Below are positions 37,481 through 47,217 of a stretch of 64,000 bases of DNA, piece after piece (within the stretch, counting starts at the first letter, position 1; each line of letters starts with the position of its first letter). Source of the stretch: UBA9647 sp049522195 (GTDB lineage: Bacteria > Bacteroidota > Ignavibacteria > UBA10030); the NCBI GenBank assembly GCA_049522195.1, contig JBEKOB010000006.1:1-64000 (forward strand), read 5' to 3'. Below the pieces are notes generated by a model. It searched no databases and was not told the DNA's origin. It worked only from the letters and a program-made list of their open reading frames with translations. The position numbers and the translations under genes are program-made.

Positions 37481-38785
37481 TTACCTGTCGGTCGCCTGAG
37501 TCCCTTCGGACTCGATTGAAGTGTGAACCCGCTGCATGGCCTGGTCAACTGAAATCTTGCCCAGGATAGCGAGCGAAAAATAGCGCGACATGAACTTGGA
37601 ATACTTTGTGTAGTTTTCCTGAACAGGCCGGTGGACGCCACTTTTCAACAAATCGTTGATCATCGGGATTTCCGGGAACCGTGAACGATATGCCGAGTCT
37701 ACATAAAACGAGTTGATGACCGGATAATGCCCTCCTTTCGAGTAGAATATTTCCTGCGACTCATCGGAGAGAAGAAATTTCACAAAATCCACAACTGCGG
37801 CCTTCTTCGTGCTCGATTTCGACATCATCAGATTCCAGCCGCCGAGAGTCATCGATGATTTTCCTCCCGCCGGGTGCGGGACGGGGGCTTTTCTCAGATA
37901 GCTTTCCTTTGCCGGGTCAACAGGAGTGTTCTTGAAATCCTTGTCGTAGCTCGTCCAACCATGAATGAAAAGGCCATTGTTCCGGATGTAGTACTCATAG
38001 CTTGGAACTTCCGTGAAACTGCTTACGGCGCCGGGGGAAGCATGGTACTTGTGTACAAGATCAACCAGAAGCTGAAGAGCGTTTTTTGCTTCCGGCGTGT
38101 CGAAGCGAAAACCGATCGTCTCAAAGTAATCGGGCCGGAGGCTCAGGAGCGTTTCGATGTAGCAACAAATGAGTCCTTCGTAATCTGCCGCTGGATAGAC
38201 ATAAAATGGGCCGCGAGGGTTCCAGCGCGCATTGAGCTTGAGGAATTCCGGCCAGGTCATACCTTTTTCAATCTTCCCGATCGCTTCTTCTCCGCCGGGC
38301 AATGATTTCAGAAGATCTTCCCGGTAATACATTACAGCGAGCGCAAGGTCAAGGGGGATTGCAACCAACTCCCCTTCGTGATAGCATGTGCGGAGCGCCG
38401 TCGGCAGAATGCGTTTGCGTTCTTCCTCGCTGAAGTACTTCCCAAACGGTTCACACCACTTCGCGAAGCGATGGACCCAAATCACATCGACTGCGAGCAA
38501 ATCAATGGCATCGTCCTCGCCCCGGAGAGACCGCGCGAGGACCTCCTTACGCGTGTCTGTGCTGAAATCCGGGTTGGGAAAGTCGATGGGGACGACCTTG
38601 ATGCTTCCGGCATGCTCGGCATTGTACTTGTCGATCAAAATCCGGTGTGCTTCCGTGATGCGATCGGCGAAATAGATCTCCGTGACGGACTTGTCTTGCC
38701 TATGTGCCAGCAGATAAAACACTGCTACATACACCAACACGATGACTGCAAGAAGCCCCAGTCCCAGAATTTGTTTCGTACTCAT
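37481..38785 (-). CDS. Membrane-anchored sugar-binding protein (ABC solute-binding family 1), probable sensor component
   Basis: A 434-residue protein with an N-terminal uncleaved-looking hydrophobic helix (about residues 6-27, no lipobox cysteine), then a family-1 extracellular solute-binding fold. Recognisable stretches are DLLAVDVIWVHRFA, the hinge VAIPLDLALAVMYYREDLL, and GGWNLMMSKSSTKKAAVVDFVKFL near the C-terminus. No permease or ABC ATPase gene is nearby. Instead the kinase gene follows after 3 bp, so its job is most likely to present a sugar signal to the kinase rather than to import it. The ATG at 38785 is favoured; a GTG at 38809 without a ribosome site is the alternative. The ligand is unknown, probably a cello- or manno-oligosaccharide. 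Confidence 0.83.
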   Translation of the reverse strand: MSTKQILGLGLLAVIVLVYVAVFYLLAHRQDKSVTEIYFADRITEAHRILIDKYNAEHAGSIKVVPIDFPNPDFSTDTRKEVLARSLRGEDDAIDLLAVDVIWVHRFAKWCEPFGKYFSEEERKRILPTALRTCYHEGELVAIPLDLALAVMYYREDLLKSLPGGEEAIGKIEKGMTWPEFLKLNARWNPRGPFYVYPAADYEGLICCYIETLLSLRPDYFETIGFRFDTPEAKNALQLLVDLVHKYHASPGAVSSFTEVPSYEYYIRNNGLFIHGWTSYDKDFKNTPVDPAKESYLRKAPVPHPAGGKSSMTLGGWNLMMSKSSTKKAAVVDFVKFLLSDESQEIFYSKGGHYPVINSFYVDSAYRSRFPEIPMINDLLKSGVHRPVQENYTKYSKFMSRYFSLAILGKISVDQAMQRVHTSIESEGTQATDR

Positions 38786-38933
38786 CTGCTTGACGTTTCC
38801 TTCAGACACAGATCACGTAGTTGGTGTCATGCTGTTGATGTGCTGAGAGAATTTGTTGCTCCATTGATGAAAAGTCAAATGCTCCCCACTCAGGCATTTG
38901 GACAAGAGGCCCAAAGATCAGCCCTGCGAACGG

Positions 38934-39929
38934 TCAACGAGTAAATGCCTTTTCGTATTGATGGATGATCTTCTCGATCAAATCTTCCGTCTCCGGCTTC
39001 AGCATCCGCCTCGCAGGATCTGCCTCGAACCACTCAAGCGTTCTCCTGATTCCTTGCTTGAATGGGATCGTTGCGATAAATCCCGGGACAAATCTCTTGA
39101 TTTTGGAGTTGTCAAAAATCACACTCGTTGCTTTGTCCCCGACAAGGCTCCCCAGCAATTGCTCATCAAACGTCCCGATGAAGTCGGAGGGAATGTGCAC
39201 AATTTCTGCTTTGCAGCCCGCGGCTTCTGCGACCGCCTGGTGGATCTGGTCCCAGGTGAGTATTTCATCGGACGTAATGTGAAATGCGTGTCCGATCGCC
39301 TGTTGGTGGCCCAGCAGACCGACAAACCCTTTGGCAAAATCTTCAGCGTGCGTGATAGTCCATAATGAGGATCCATCGCCGTGCACAATGATCTTCTTTC
39401 CTTTCTTCATGCGATCGATCACCGTGTACTCCGTCCAACCGCCGATTGGAACCGGTATGACAGTGTCGTATGTCAGGGAAGGTCGTACTATCGTGACGGG
39501 GAATCCTTCGTCCCTATAGTACGCGTTGAGTTTCATCTCGCAGGCGATCTTGTTCCGCGAATATTGCCAGAATGGATTGGCAAGAGGTGTCGATTCGGTC
39601 ACGTATGGAGAGGCAGCTGGCCTCTGGTATGCCGAAGCGGAGCTGATGAAGATGAACTGCTTCGTGGTTCCCTTGAACAGCTCATAATCCCTCTGGATAT
39701 CTTTTTCGTCAAATGCGATCCAGTCGACAACGACATCCCACTGATGACCTTTCAACGCTTTCGCACATTCATCGGGTTTCGAAATGTCGCACACAATCGA
39801 ATTCGCACCCTGTATTGAGGATATTCTCTTACCCCGATTGAGCAGAAACAGATCAACCCCGCACTGGACTGCAAGTTTACTGACCGATGTGCTGATATTC
39901 CCGGTGCCTCCGATAAACAGGACTTTCAC
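38934..39929 (-). CDS. NAD-dependent epimerase/dehydratase-like protein (extended SDR)
   Basis: A 331-residue Rossmann protein. The cofactor loop GGTGNIS is at 7-13, the SSASAY strand near 96-101 carries the catalytic serine region, YSRNK near 123-127 fits the YxxxK pair, and RPSLTYD and a WTITHAEDFAKG stretch follow as in sugar-nucleotide epimerases. The start is GTG with GAGGG just upstream. It follows the isomerase-like gene by 36 bp and precedes the sensor operon by 148 bp. Substrate unknown; the setting suggests conversion of a released sugar or sugar derivative. Confidence 0.82.
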   Translation of the reverse strand: MKVLFIGGTGNISTSVSKLAVQCGVDLFLLNRGKRISSIQGANSIVCDISKPDECAKALKGHQWDVVVDWIAFDEKDIQRDYELFKGTTKQFIFISSASAYQRPAASPYVTESTPLANPFWQYSRNKIACEMKLNAYYRDEGFPVTIVRPSLTYDTVIPVPIGGWTEYTVIDRMKKGKKIIVHGDGSSLWTITHAEDFAKGFVGLLGHQQAIGHAFHITSDEILTWDQIHQAVAEAAGCKAEIVHIPSDFIGTFDEQLLGSLVGDKATSVIFDNSKIKRFVPGFIATIPFKQGIRRTLEWFEADPARRMLKPETEDLIEKIIHQYEKAFTR

Positions 39930-39965
39930 GATGCCCTCATTATTCTCTTTATGGAGTAAACGGTC

Positions 39966-40841
39966 TTATACTTTTCCCTTTGCCAAGCCCTTTGACGTCA
40001 GAAACACGGCGCTGGCGTTCATCCCTTCGAAGATGTCTCCTTTGTACTCATCAAACTCGACGATCATCCATTCTGTGTTCTTCCCTGCGGCCTCTACGAT
40101 CGATGGAAAATCCATTGTTCCTTTTCCCGCAGGAACCTGGTCGTACCCTTTGTCCCCCTTGATTGCCGGGCCATCTTTAATATGCAGAAAGGGAGCTCTT
40201 TTTCCAAAGTCAGCCACAACTTTTGACGGATTCATTCCGCCTGTCTTTGCCCAGTACGTATCGATTTCAAAAAAGATGTTGGGACTCAGGTGTCGGAGCA
40301 AATAGTAGAACGGATAGACGTTGTCAGTCTTCTCGAATTCCCACCAATGATTATGAAGCCCGAAGTGCAGTCCCTTCGATTTCAGGTACACGGCGATTTC
40401 ATCATACAAATGAGCTGTCCTTTGTATTGCCTCAAGATCCTTATACTTGTCACCTTGAGGCCATCCGGCATAAACCACATGATCGCATTGGTATGCATCT
40501 GCCATTCTCAAAACATCTTCTTGTTGCTTTCCAACAGGCAGTTCGGTGTGCATGCTGAACACCTTCAATCCGCATTCCTTGAAGATCTTCGCAGCATTCG
40601 CAAGCGTCAGGTTTGGCGGGAGCGCGTATGTTTCTACGCCAACATAACCCATTCCTGCGATCTTGCGTATGGTGCCTTCCAGGTCCGTCTCGACCTGGTG
40701 GCGGACTGTGTAGAGCTGAAAACCGAGAGAGGCGTTGCTTTTTTTCTTCTCAGTGAGATTTGGGCCAGAAAAAGTGAGCGCTGCGGCGCCCATACCAAGG
40801 AGTGTCATAAAATCTCTTCGTGTATAATTGTTTGGTTTCAT
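39966..40841 (-). CDS. Tat-exported sugar isomerase/epimerase-like TIM-barrel protein
   Basis: A 291-residue protein of the xylose-isomerase-like (AP endonuclease 2) TIM-barrel family. The N-terminus carries a twin-arginine signal (TRRDFM then a hydrophobic run), predicting folded export. Barrel features include LGFQLYTVR, GYVGVETYALP, GLHNHWWEF, FFEIDTYWA and FLHIKDG, with histidine and glutamate residues placed for a divalent metal. The ATG at 40841 places the Tat motif at the usual distance. It is flanked by a propeller gene (35 bp) and the epimerase gene (36 bp). Reaction unknown; similar exported proteins are often named hydroxypyruvate isomerase-like without proof. Confidence 0.82.
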   Translation of the reverse strand: MKPNNYTRRDFMTLLGMGAAALTFSGPNLTEKKKSNASLGFQLYTVRHQVETDLEGTIRKIAGMGYVGVETYALPPNLTLANAAKIFKECGLKVFSMHTELPVGKQQEDVLRMADAYQCDHVVYAGWPQGDKYKDLEAIQRTAHLYDEIAVYLKSKGLHFGLHNHWWEFEKTDNVYPFYYLLRHLSPNIFFEIDTYWAKTGGMNPSKVVADFGKRAPFLHIKDGPAIKGDKGYDQVPAGKGTMDFPSIVEAAGKNTEWMIVEFDEYKGDIFEGMNASAVFLTSKGLAKGKV

Positions 40842-40876
40842 AATCGTTTCCCGCATTGATGAGAATCTGGGAGGGT

Positions 40877-42406
40877 TCAAGGGGCTATCAGTCTGTAACT
40901 TACAAAAGCCAGGCGGTTGCCGTCAGGCGACCAGGACGGAACATTGATTGTCCCTTGTCCACCCAGGAGCCTCGCCAGGATTCGTATTTCACCTCCTGTT
41001 ACGGGCATCACTCGCAGCACGACGTTTTTGTTTGCGGGATGTCCGTCAACATTTTTTTCATACGAGACAAACACAATCCACTTGTTATCAGGCGAGACAT
41101 GAGGAAACCAGTCATTGTACTCATCCGCAGGTGTAATCTGAACTTGCTCTGAACCGTCGGCTTTCATCCTCCAGATTTTCATCTGCCCCGTTCTCACGGA
41201 GTTGAAGTAGATGGAGATGCCGTCAGGGGAGAATTCCGGACCATCATCCAGGCCTGGTGTTGTTGTCAGGCGCTTTTCTTCTCCACCATCTGCGGAAATT
41301 GTGTAAACGTCAAATTCACCATTCCGCTCTGCGCAGTAGGCCATCGTTTTATCGTCGGGTGACCAACCGTGCCAATAGGACGGGCCCTTGGTTGTAACAA
41401 GTCGGGGATCACCCCCCGAAATCGGCACGCGATAGATCATCGACTTTCCGTCAGTTCCATGATGGCTGATTGCCAGTTCTTTCCCGCTCCATGAAATGCC
41501 ATGGTCGTTGTTGCACTTCGTGGCGAAGCCTGTGTTCAGTCGCTGCGGTTCGCCTCCACGAACGGGCAGGAGAAGAATTGACCCTCCGGAGTTATAAACA
41601 AACGTCTCTCCATCGCGGCTCCAATTGGGCGCCTCGAAGTGTTCCCGGGCGCGACGGACAACCGTCCGCACACCGGTTGCCAGCTCGACAGTTTCGAGCG
41701 TGCTTTCAATGAGCCGCTTCTCCTGGGGGATGCTACCTATCACCTCGAGACGGGGGTTTGAAAAGACCGCCGTTTCCTCCACAGTGCTATCGTGAGAACA
41801 AACGACCAATCCGGCATACACGGATCCCGCTAACTCGACCGTGATGGTACCTACCGGGTGGACCTTTCCTTCCTCGTCAAGGACACATAGTGTGAACTGA
41901 TTACCGGTTCGTTCGAAGGTCAATGAGACATGAACTCTGGCAGAAAATTGCACTTCGTAGGTTGCGTCTCCTTTTGTTTTCCGATACTGCATGGAGACCA
42001 GCCCATCTCCGTGGATCACGGCGTCCACATACGCGTCATCGGGCTTCAAACCAGCTCGAATCATCCAGCCGGCTTTGCGATGTGGATGTTTTCCTGTCCC
42101 TTCCCACAGAAGGGCAGTCGAACATGAGATGTCTCCTTCTACTTTTTTCCAGACAAAGTAGAACGCATCCTGATTTCCCCAGATATTCTCTCCGCTTCCG
42201 GTCATTCGTATGGTTCCATGTGCTGAATCGACCCGGACTGAGCCGGGGATGCGGACACGTCCAACATTTGTTTTACCGTCGAACGAAGGGATCCCGCCAG
42301 GCAATTTCTCAGCGACAATCGCAAGCATCACGAAGACACAAAGCAAAGCATGCAGCAGGTTCGCGCTGCCACAGTGTGCACTGTCGAACAAAGATGCCGG
42401 GATCAT
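40877..42406 (-). CDS. Secreted TolB-like beta-propeller protein with N-terminal jelly-roll domain
   Basis: A 509-residue protein with a hydrophobic N-terminal segment (about 18-34), then a concanavalin-like DUF1349-type domain (about 40-225, with FYFVWKKVEGD and KAGWMIRAGLKPDDAYVDAV). A six-bladed PD40 propeller follows (about 240-509) with repeats such as APNWSRDGE, HGWSPDDKTMAY, GPEFSPDGISIYFNS and VPSWSPDGNRLAFVS. No catalytic motif is seen, so carbohydrate or protein binding is the likeliest role. It lies 34 bp after the GH5 gene and 35 bp before the isomerase-like gene. Confidence 0.8.
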   Translation of the reverse strand: MIPASLFDSAHCGSANLLHALLCVFVMLAIVAEKLPGGIPSFDGKTNVGRVRIPGSVRVDSAHGTIRMTGSGENIWGNQDAFYFVWKKVEGDISCSTALLWEGTGKHPHRKAGWMIRAGLKPDDAYVDAVIHGDGLVSMQYRKTKGDATYEVQFSARVHVSLTFERTGNQFTLCVLDEEGKVHPVGTITVELAGSVYAGLVVCSHDSTVEETAVFSNPRLEVIGSIPQEKRLIESTLETVELATGVRTVVRRAREHFEAPNWSRDGETFVYNSGGSILLLPVRGGEPQRLNTGFATKCNNDHGISWSGKELAISHHGTDGKSMIYRVPISGGDPRLVTTKGPSYWHGWSPDDKTMAYCAERNGEFDVYTISADGGEEKRLTTTPGLDDGPEFSPDGISIYFNSVRTGQMKIWRMKADGSEQVQITPADEYNDWFPHVSPDNKWIVFVSYEKNVDGHPANKNVVLRVMPVTGGEIRILARLLGGQGTINVPSWSPDGNRLAFVSYRLIAP

Positions 42407-42440
42407 CCAATCCTCCTGTCGTCGTGTGCGCTCGAAACTT

Positions 42441-43520
42441 CTACTTCCCTATCCTTCCCTGCATTGCCTGCTTAAAGAACTCTCCGCTCTCTGTGAGCTT
42501 GAAGCCATCCCACGATTTGAGCATCTGCGGATACCAGAGCGGATCATAGACCCAAGCCACCCAGCTTATCCCATTTCCTTCCAGATACTTGATGATCGCC
42601 TTCCCATACTCGCCGTTCTCTGCCATTCCCTGATTCCCGAGAACGAAACCGAACTCCGTGGCAACGACCGGATAACGGCCCGCGGCGAAACCGAAATCCT
42701 CTTCCCACTTCGGTTCGTACGGCGGTGGTCGCTTGTGCGGATACGGATGCGTAACATATCCAATGCCCTCAGCCACAATTGGGTCAATGTGCAGCGGTGT
42801 CAGATCGTACGCCCAATCGAGACCTGCAACAAGCGGAATCTTCTCAGCGTCATAGGCCCGTATCAGGCGAATGATGTTTTCATTGATCTCTTTCCATTCG
42901 CTCCACGACATGCTTCCAAGCTGACCGTTGTAGAGGGTCGGTTCGTTGAACAGTTCGTAGAAGGCGATGGTGTTGTTCCCGCTGTAATGCCTTGCCATCG
43001 TGCGCCAGAACTCATAGGTCTCCTGACGCGTGGTGTTGTATACGGGATCCTGGAAGAGCTCCATGCCGAGGTTGCCGATGGAGTGCCAATCGATCATCAC
43101 GTACATCCCGAGGTCGGTGCACCATTCTACTGCCTGGTCAAGAAGCGGAAGGTACTTTGCTGGCGTTCTCATCCGCCAGGGAACGGGATGGACCGGAATT
43201 CGAACAACCATCGCCCCCATCTGCCTCGCACTTTCGAACAGCTCCTTGTTCCAGCGCCCCTCCTGGGAGATCTTGTCAGGATCGGCGATCGCTAAACCTC
43301 GAAAGAGTACAGTATCGCCGTGCTCGTTGATGAATCTGTTTCCTTTTACTTTCACGAGAGGAAGCTTTTTTGCATGTGGACTGTTGAGAGGCCTGCTCAC
43401 GTCGCGCGTTGGCCTCCAATCGAATAATCCGGCTTCCTTGTTCCCCTGCTGAGCAGGTGCGGACTGTCCCATCGAAAACAAGATTGTGGCAATGAAGGTG
43501 AATCGAACAATTGTTTTCAT
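42441..43520 (-). CDS. GH5 endo-beta-glycanase
   Basis: A 359-residue exported (beta/alpha)8 glycoside hydrolase of clan GH-A. The signal peptide ends near APAQ. LFRGLAIADP opens the barrel, MVVRIPVHP and MYVMIDWHS are the usual early strands, FYELFNEPT holds the acid/base glutamate, and VATEFGF holds the nucleophile glutamate. The Trp near VAWVYDPLWYP fits the cleft wall. The ATG at 43520 has AAGGAGCG upstream; the longer frame to 43604 overlaps GH31 and is rejected. Probably cuts beta-1,4-glucan, glucomannan or xyloglucan internally. Confidence 0.9.
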   Translation of the reverse strand: MKTIVRFTFIATILFSMGQSAPAQQGNKEAGLFDWRPTRDVSRPLNSPHAKKLPLVKVKGNRFINEHGDTVLFRGLAIADPDKISQEGRWNKELFESARQMGAMVVRIPVHPVPWRMRTPAKYLPLLDQAVEWCTDLGMYVMIDWHSIGNLGMELFQDPVYNTTRQETYEFWRTMARHYSGNNTIAFYELFNEPTLYNGQLGSMSWSEWKEINENIIRLIRAYDAEKIPLVAGLDWAYDLTPLHIDPIVAEGIGYVTHPYPHKRPPPYEPKWEEDFGFAAGRYPVVATEFGFVLGNQGMAENGEYGKAIIKYLEGNGISWVAWVYDPLWYPQMLKSWDGFKLTESGEFFKQAMQGRIGK

Positions 43521-43570
43521 ACACGCTCCTTCTTGTTCTGCTTTTCTTCTTCTACGGGCATCATCACCAA

Positions 43571-45976
43571 TTACTGGGCGGCAGTGTACTTTCGCACATT
43601 CCATCTGACTTTCCCCGGGAGAGAGGAACCGCCGATCACAAAGTCTCCATTGCTCTGACGAAACGACACTTCCCGAAGGACATCATCCGATGGGAGACAA
43701 ACAAGGCCCTTGGGTTTCTGCGACGCGGACGCGAAAATGACCAGATCGATATTTGACCAATCCATAAACATCGTCGATTGTGCAAGCTTGATGCGCGGGA
43801 TCACGGCTCCATCACGTACGAGCATCACAACAGCGATCCTACCGGCTTCTATCATGTGCCAGCCGCCTGCGTAAAGTTTCCCTGTCTGATAGTCTATCCA
43901 GCTCCCTTGAGGCAGGTACACTTGGCGCTCTGGGACATCTTCGAATAAGGGGGCAACCAATATGTCAGAACCGAATAAGTACTCGTCCTCGATGCTCCAG
44001 GCTCCCGGGTCGTCGGGAAAATCGACAAACAGTGCCCGAACCATGGGGAGTCCTTTCTGCGTGCATTCTTTGGCCTGTGCATAGACATATGGCATCAGTG
44101 TGTACTTCATCTCGACCGATAATCGAAACACATCCATGAAGGCCGTGCCATATTCCCACGGTTCCTTCGGAGGTGCGCCATGGCAGCGACTATGCGACGT
44201 CAGCATTCCGAATGGGAGCCAGCGCCGATACAGTTCTTCTGGTGTCCGAAGCACAAACCCCCCGATGTCGTGACTCCAGAACGAAAAACCGCTCAAGCCC
44301 AGCGAAAGTCCCCCACGCAGCTGTGCCTCCATCCCAGTGTTCGTATTCTCGGCATCTCCTCCCCAATGAAGCGGATAACGTTGACTTCCCGCCCATGCGC
44401 TTCTTCCCCAGATGACATTCTCACCCGTTACTGTGTGCGTAATCTCGGAGACTGCTTTGTTATAGCGAAGCGGGTAGAGGTTGTGTTCATAGAATCCGGT
44501 CTTGCCCGACGCATAGAGACCGGAGTACGGAGCCGCTTCTCCAAAGTCAACCTTGATTGCCCCTACTCCCAGTTTGAGAAGCCCCGCTATTTTTCCCTGA
44601 TACCATGTGACCGTGGCAGGATTCGAGAAATCAAGGACCGCGTCTTCGTAAGGGAGTCCTCCTTTCGAGTCCTTCACGTACAGCTGCTTATCGATAATCT
44701 CTTGAAATAGATTATTCTTCGGGACGAAATACGGGAGCTGCCAGAGCGAGATGTGGAATCCATCGCGCTTGAGATCTGATATCATCTTCTCCGGATTCTT
44801 GAACCGCGAGGTCGAGAACTGATAGTCGCAGCGCCAGTCAGTTTCAAACCATCCTGTGTCAAAATGGATGACGTCGCACGGGATTCTGTTCTTGCGCAGG
44901 AGTGAATCCACTGTGCGCCCTTCGGCCTCCGAATAGTACGTGATCCGGCTCATCCACAGGCCAAATGACCAGAGTGGCGGCATCGCGGCTTTGCCCGTCA
45001 GGTTCGTATACTGATCGAGAACATCTCGGGGCTGTCCGAGGAAAACGAAGAGGTCCAGCTCATCATCGCCGATCATGAGGGACGTCAATCCGTTGAAGTA
45101 CTTGCCGAAATCACATACGATGGGCGAGGACGTGTGCATAAAGATGCCGTACCCGCGGCTGCTGAGGAAGAACGGAATGGGCTTGTACATCCCTTCATTC
45201 TGGACACCGTTGGCATCATCACCCCACAACACAACTTTTTGTCCGCGTTTATCGAGCTTCGTGAATGACTCTCCGCATCCGAATATTTTCTCACCTGGCG
45301 AGAGAGTGAAGGCGGCATTGATACTTCGGGAATAGTCGGAAGCCCGTCGCACGAATCCAAATGGCAGGACAGGCGTGAAGGTCGAGCGGCGATTATCGGC
45401 GTGATTGCTTGTCTGCGTGAGTAATCGTCCCTGCGGGTCGCGAAATTCGATGCGCCATGGTTTAGTAGCGATCGTGACTGACCCAAACGCACTTGTGTAC
45501 GAATGCCCGGCGCCGGTGCGCGTATAGCGCCACGACTGTCGATCGACAGGTGCTTTTCCACCAACCAGCATGAGTGATTCTTCTAGCGGTCTCGCCTGGA
45601 AACCCGTGACGGCATGAATCCTGACGGTCCGTGCCGAAACGAATTCGACTGAAAAAGGAAGTACGGGTGATGCAGCGTATTCGTTCGAAGGAAACTCATT
45701 TGGCGGCACAGGATCAAGGACACCAAGCATGTTGTTAAACGCAAGCCTCGTCGAGTATTGATACCTCCGGTAAACGATTTCGCCCTTCCCTGTTGCCGGG
45801 TCAAAAGATGCGAGGCTGTCGGCGAGATAGTACGTGTTCGTAAAATCATGGAAATCGCCGCTGATATCCACCGGCTCATTGAGGAGGTATTGTGGATGCC
45901 CTGGTTGGGGCGGAATCTGGGCTGTAGCGATGACCGGGATCAGCAAGATTGTACATGCAAACAAGATCCGTCTCAT
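43571..45976 (-). CDS. GH31 alpha-glycosidase, alpha-xylosidase-like
   Basis: An 801-residue exported enzyme with signal peptide (MRRILFACT to TAQ) and a full GH31 catalytic domain. KVDFGE (475-480) holds the nucleophile Asp477, a form seen in alpha-xylosidases such as YicI rather than the WIDMNE of alpha-glucosidases. HWGGDAE holds the acid/base Asp541, and PPLWSFGLWMSR opens the barrel. Alpha-xylosidases remove xylose from xyloglucan oligosaccharides, which would fit the neighbouring GH5 and GH9. The ATG at 45976 is chosen for the GAGG site and clean signal peptide; 45988 is a second option. It follows the interrupted esterase by 71 bp. Confidence 0.9.
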   Translation of the reverse strand: MRRILFACTILLIPVIATAQIPPQPGHPQYLLNEPVDISGDFHDFTNTYYLADSLASFDPATGKGEIVYRRYQYSTRLAFNNMLGVLDPVPPNEFPSNEYAASPVLPFSVEFVSARTVRIHAVTGFQARPLEESLMLVGGKAPVDRQSWRYTRTGAGHSYTSAFGSVTIATKPWRIEFRDPQGRLLTQTSNHADNRRSTFTPVLPFGFVRRASDYSRSINAAFTLSPGEKIFGCGESFTKLDKRGQKVVLWGDDANGVQNEGMYKPIPFFLSSRGYGIFMHTSSPIVCDFGKYFNGLTSLMIGDDELDLFVFLGQPRDVLDQYTNLTGKAAMPPLWSFGLWMSRITYYSEAEGRTVDSLLRKNRIPCDVIHFDTGWFETDWRCDYQFSTSRFKNPEKMISDLKRDGFHISLWQLPYFVPKNNLFQEIIDKQLYVKDSKGGLPYEDAVLDFSNPATVTWYQGKIAGLLKLGVGAIKVDFGEAAPYSGLYASGKTGFYEHNLYPLRYNKAVSEITHTVTGENVIWGRSAWAGSQRYPLHWGGDAENTNTGMEAQLRGGLSLGLSGFSFWSHDIGGFVLRTPEELYRRWLPFGMLTSHSRCHGAPPKEPWEYGTAFMDVFRLSVEMKYTLMPYVYAQAKECTQKGLPMVRALFVDFPDDPGAWSIEDEYLFGSDILVAPLFEDVPERQVYLPQGSWIDYQTGKLYAGGWHMIEAGRIAVVMLVRDGAVIPRIKLAQSTMFMDWSNIDLVIFASASQKPKGLVCLPSDDVLREVSFRQSNGDFVIGGSSLPGKVRWNVRKYTAAQ

Positions 45977-46047
45977 GCCTGACCTCATTTTGTTATGAAC
46001 ATGCGAATACTTTCGTAGAGTTTTGGCTCCCACGCAGTATCATGCTC

Positions 46048-47217
46048 CTATCGCCACGCATCTGTCCGGAACGATGATGCCGGCATTCCTTCCTTATTGA
46101 ACAGCGTGCCTTGCGCCGTATCGCTCCATGCATAGCGAACAGCAAGTGGACGCTGGATTTCAGGATGGGAAACCACGAGCTTTTTGCCATCCAGTTTCAC
46201 TTGGGCTTTCCTGAAGATTCTGTCCTCACCGGCTAAAGTGAAATTTTGATCCGTGTCCTGATCCCGCAGTACGAGCCCTTTCCCCGCCTGATCGAATGAG
46301 AGGACAATCGTTCCCTTCACGATCTTCATGGATTTGTAGAGTGGGCCGGAACACGCGACCTTTTTCCCATATGTTTTCGCAAGCGCCCACAGTGCGAGCC
46401 GTCTTCCCACCTCCTCTTTGTTTGCCGGATGAATGTCCTTCGGATTGCCGATATCAAGCGTCACCGCCATCCCTGTATTCTTGATTTTGAGCGACTGCAG
46501 CTGAGCTTCGCGCAGGAGTTGTGAATTGGTTTCTCCTCCGTAGGCGTAAGGAGCGATCTGAACAAAATAGAAGGGGAAATCCCCCTGGTGAAACGCCTTC
46601 CGCCAATCAGCTATCATCGCCGGAAATGTTTGTTTATAGAGAGCTGGTTTATCGGTATTCGACTCACCCTGGTACCAGATTGCGCCCTTGATCGTAAACG
46701 GTACAACCGGGCTGATCATGCCATTAAATAATGCAGTGGGTGTATAGCCCGAAAAGTCTATCGGGAGTTTTGGCCGGTTGTTGAACTGGTTGTCATTGGC
46801 CCCATATACCCAGAAGATGCCGGCACGGTATTCGGCGACCGGGAGATACTTCCAGGCACCCTCCAGCGGGATTTTCGTCTGACTGCTGTCACAAGAAAGG
46901 AACATCGCTTTACCATCCCCCCAGATGCCACCGCCACCCTGCGTGTCGAGTACTCGCACGGCAATCTGAAGAACGGAATCGCTCACAACTGAATTCGGGA
47001 TGGCGTAGACACGCTCTGTTTTCCAAAAACCATCCTTCATCATCTCCCCGACTTTCTTTCCATTGACATAGGTCTCATCCATGTCATCGATCGGCCCCAG
47101 ATGCAGCGTGAGATCTTTCCCCAGGCATACAGATGGTATTTCCACCCGCTTGCGGAACCAGACCACGCCATCGAATTCACCAATCGAAGTTTTCTCCCAC
47201 AAGGTCGGAAGGACCAT
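46048..47217 (-). pseudogene. Sialate O-acetylesterase family, C-terminal part (after an in-frame TGA)
   Basis: The 3' part of an acetylesterase gene whose 5' part is 47368-48108. It holds the inserted jelly-roll region (GVVWFRKRVEIP), the SGNH block IWYQGESN, and the catalytic-histidine block DIHPANKEEVG. Family-like codons continue in the same frame from 47217 up to 47367, right to the TGA, so this is not a separate gene and the ATG at 47217 is only the first methionine of the remainder. Apart from the one stop codon the 686-codon gene is intact. It would remove O-acetyl groups from glycans. Confidence 0.88.

Noticed and set aside
37481..38785. Ordinary ABC sugar importer subunit
   Set aside because: No permease or ATPase gene lies nearby, it lacks a lipobox, and it is directly joined to a kinase and regulator.
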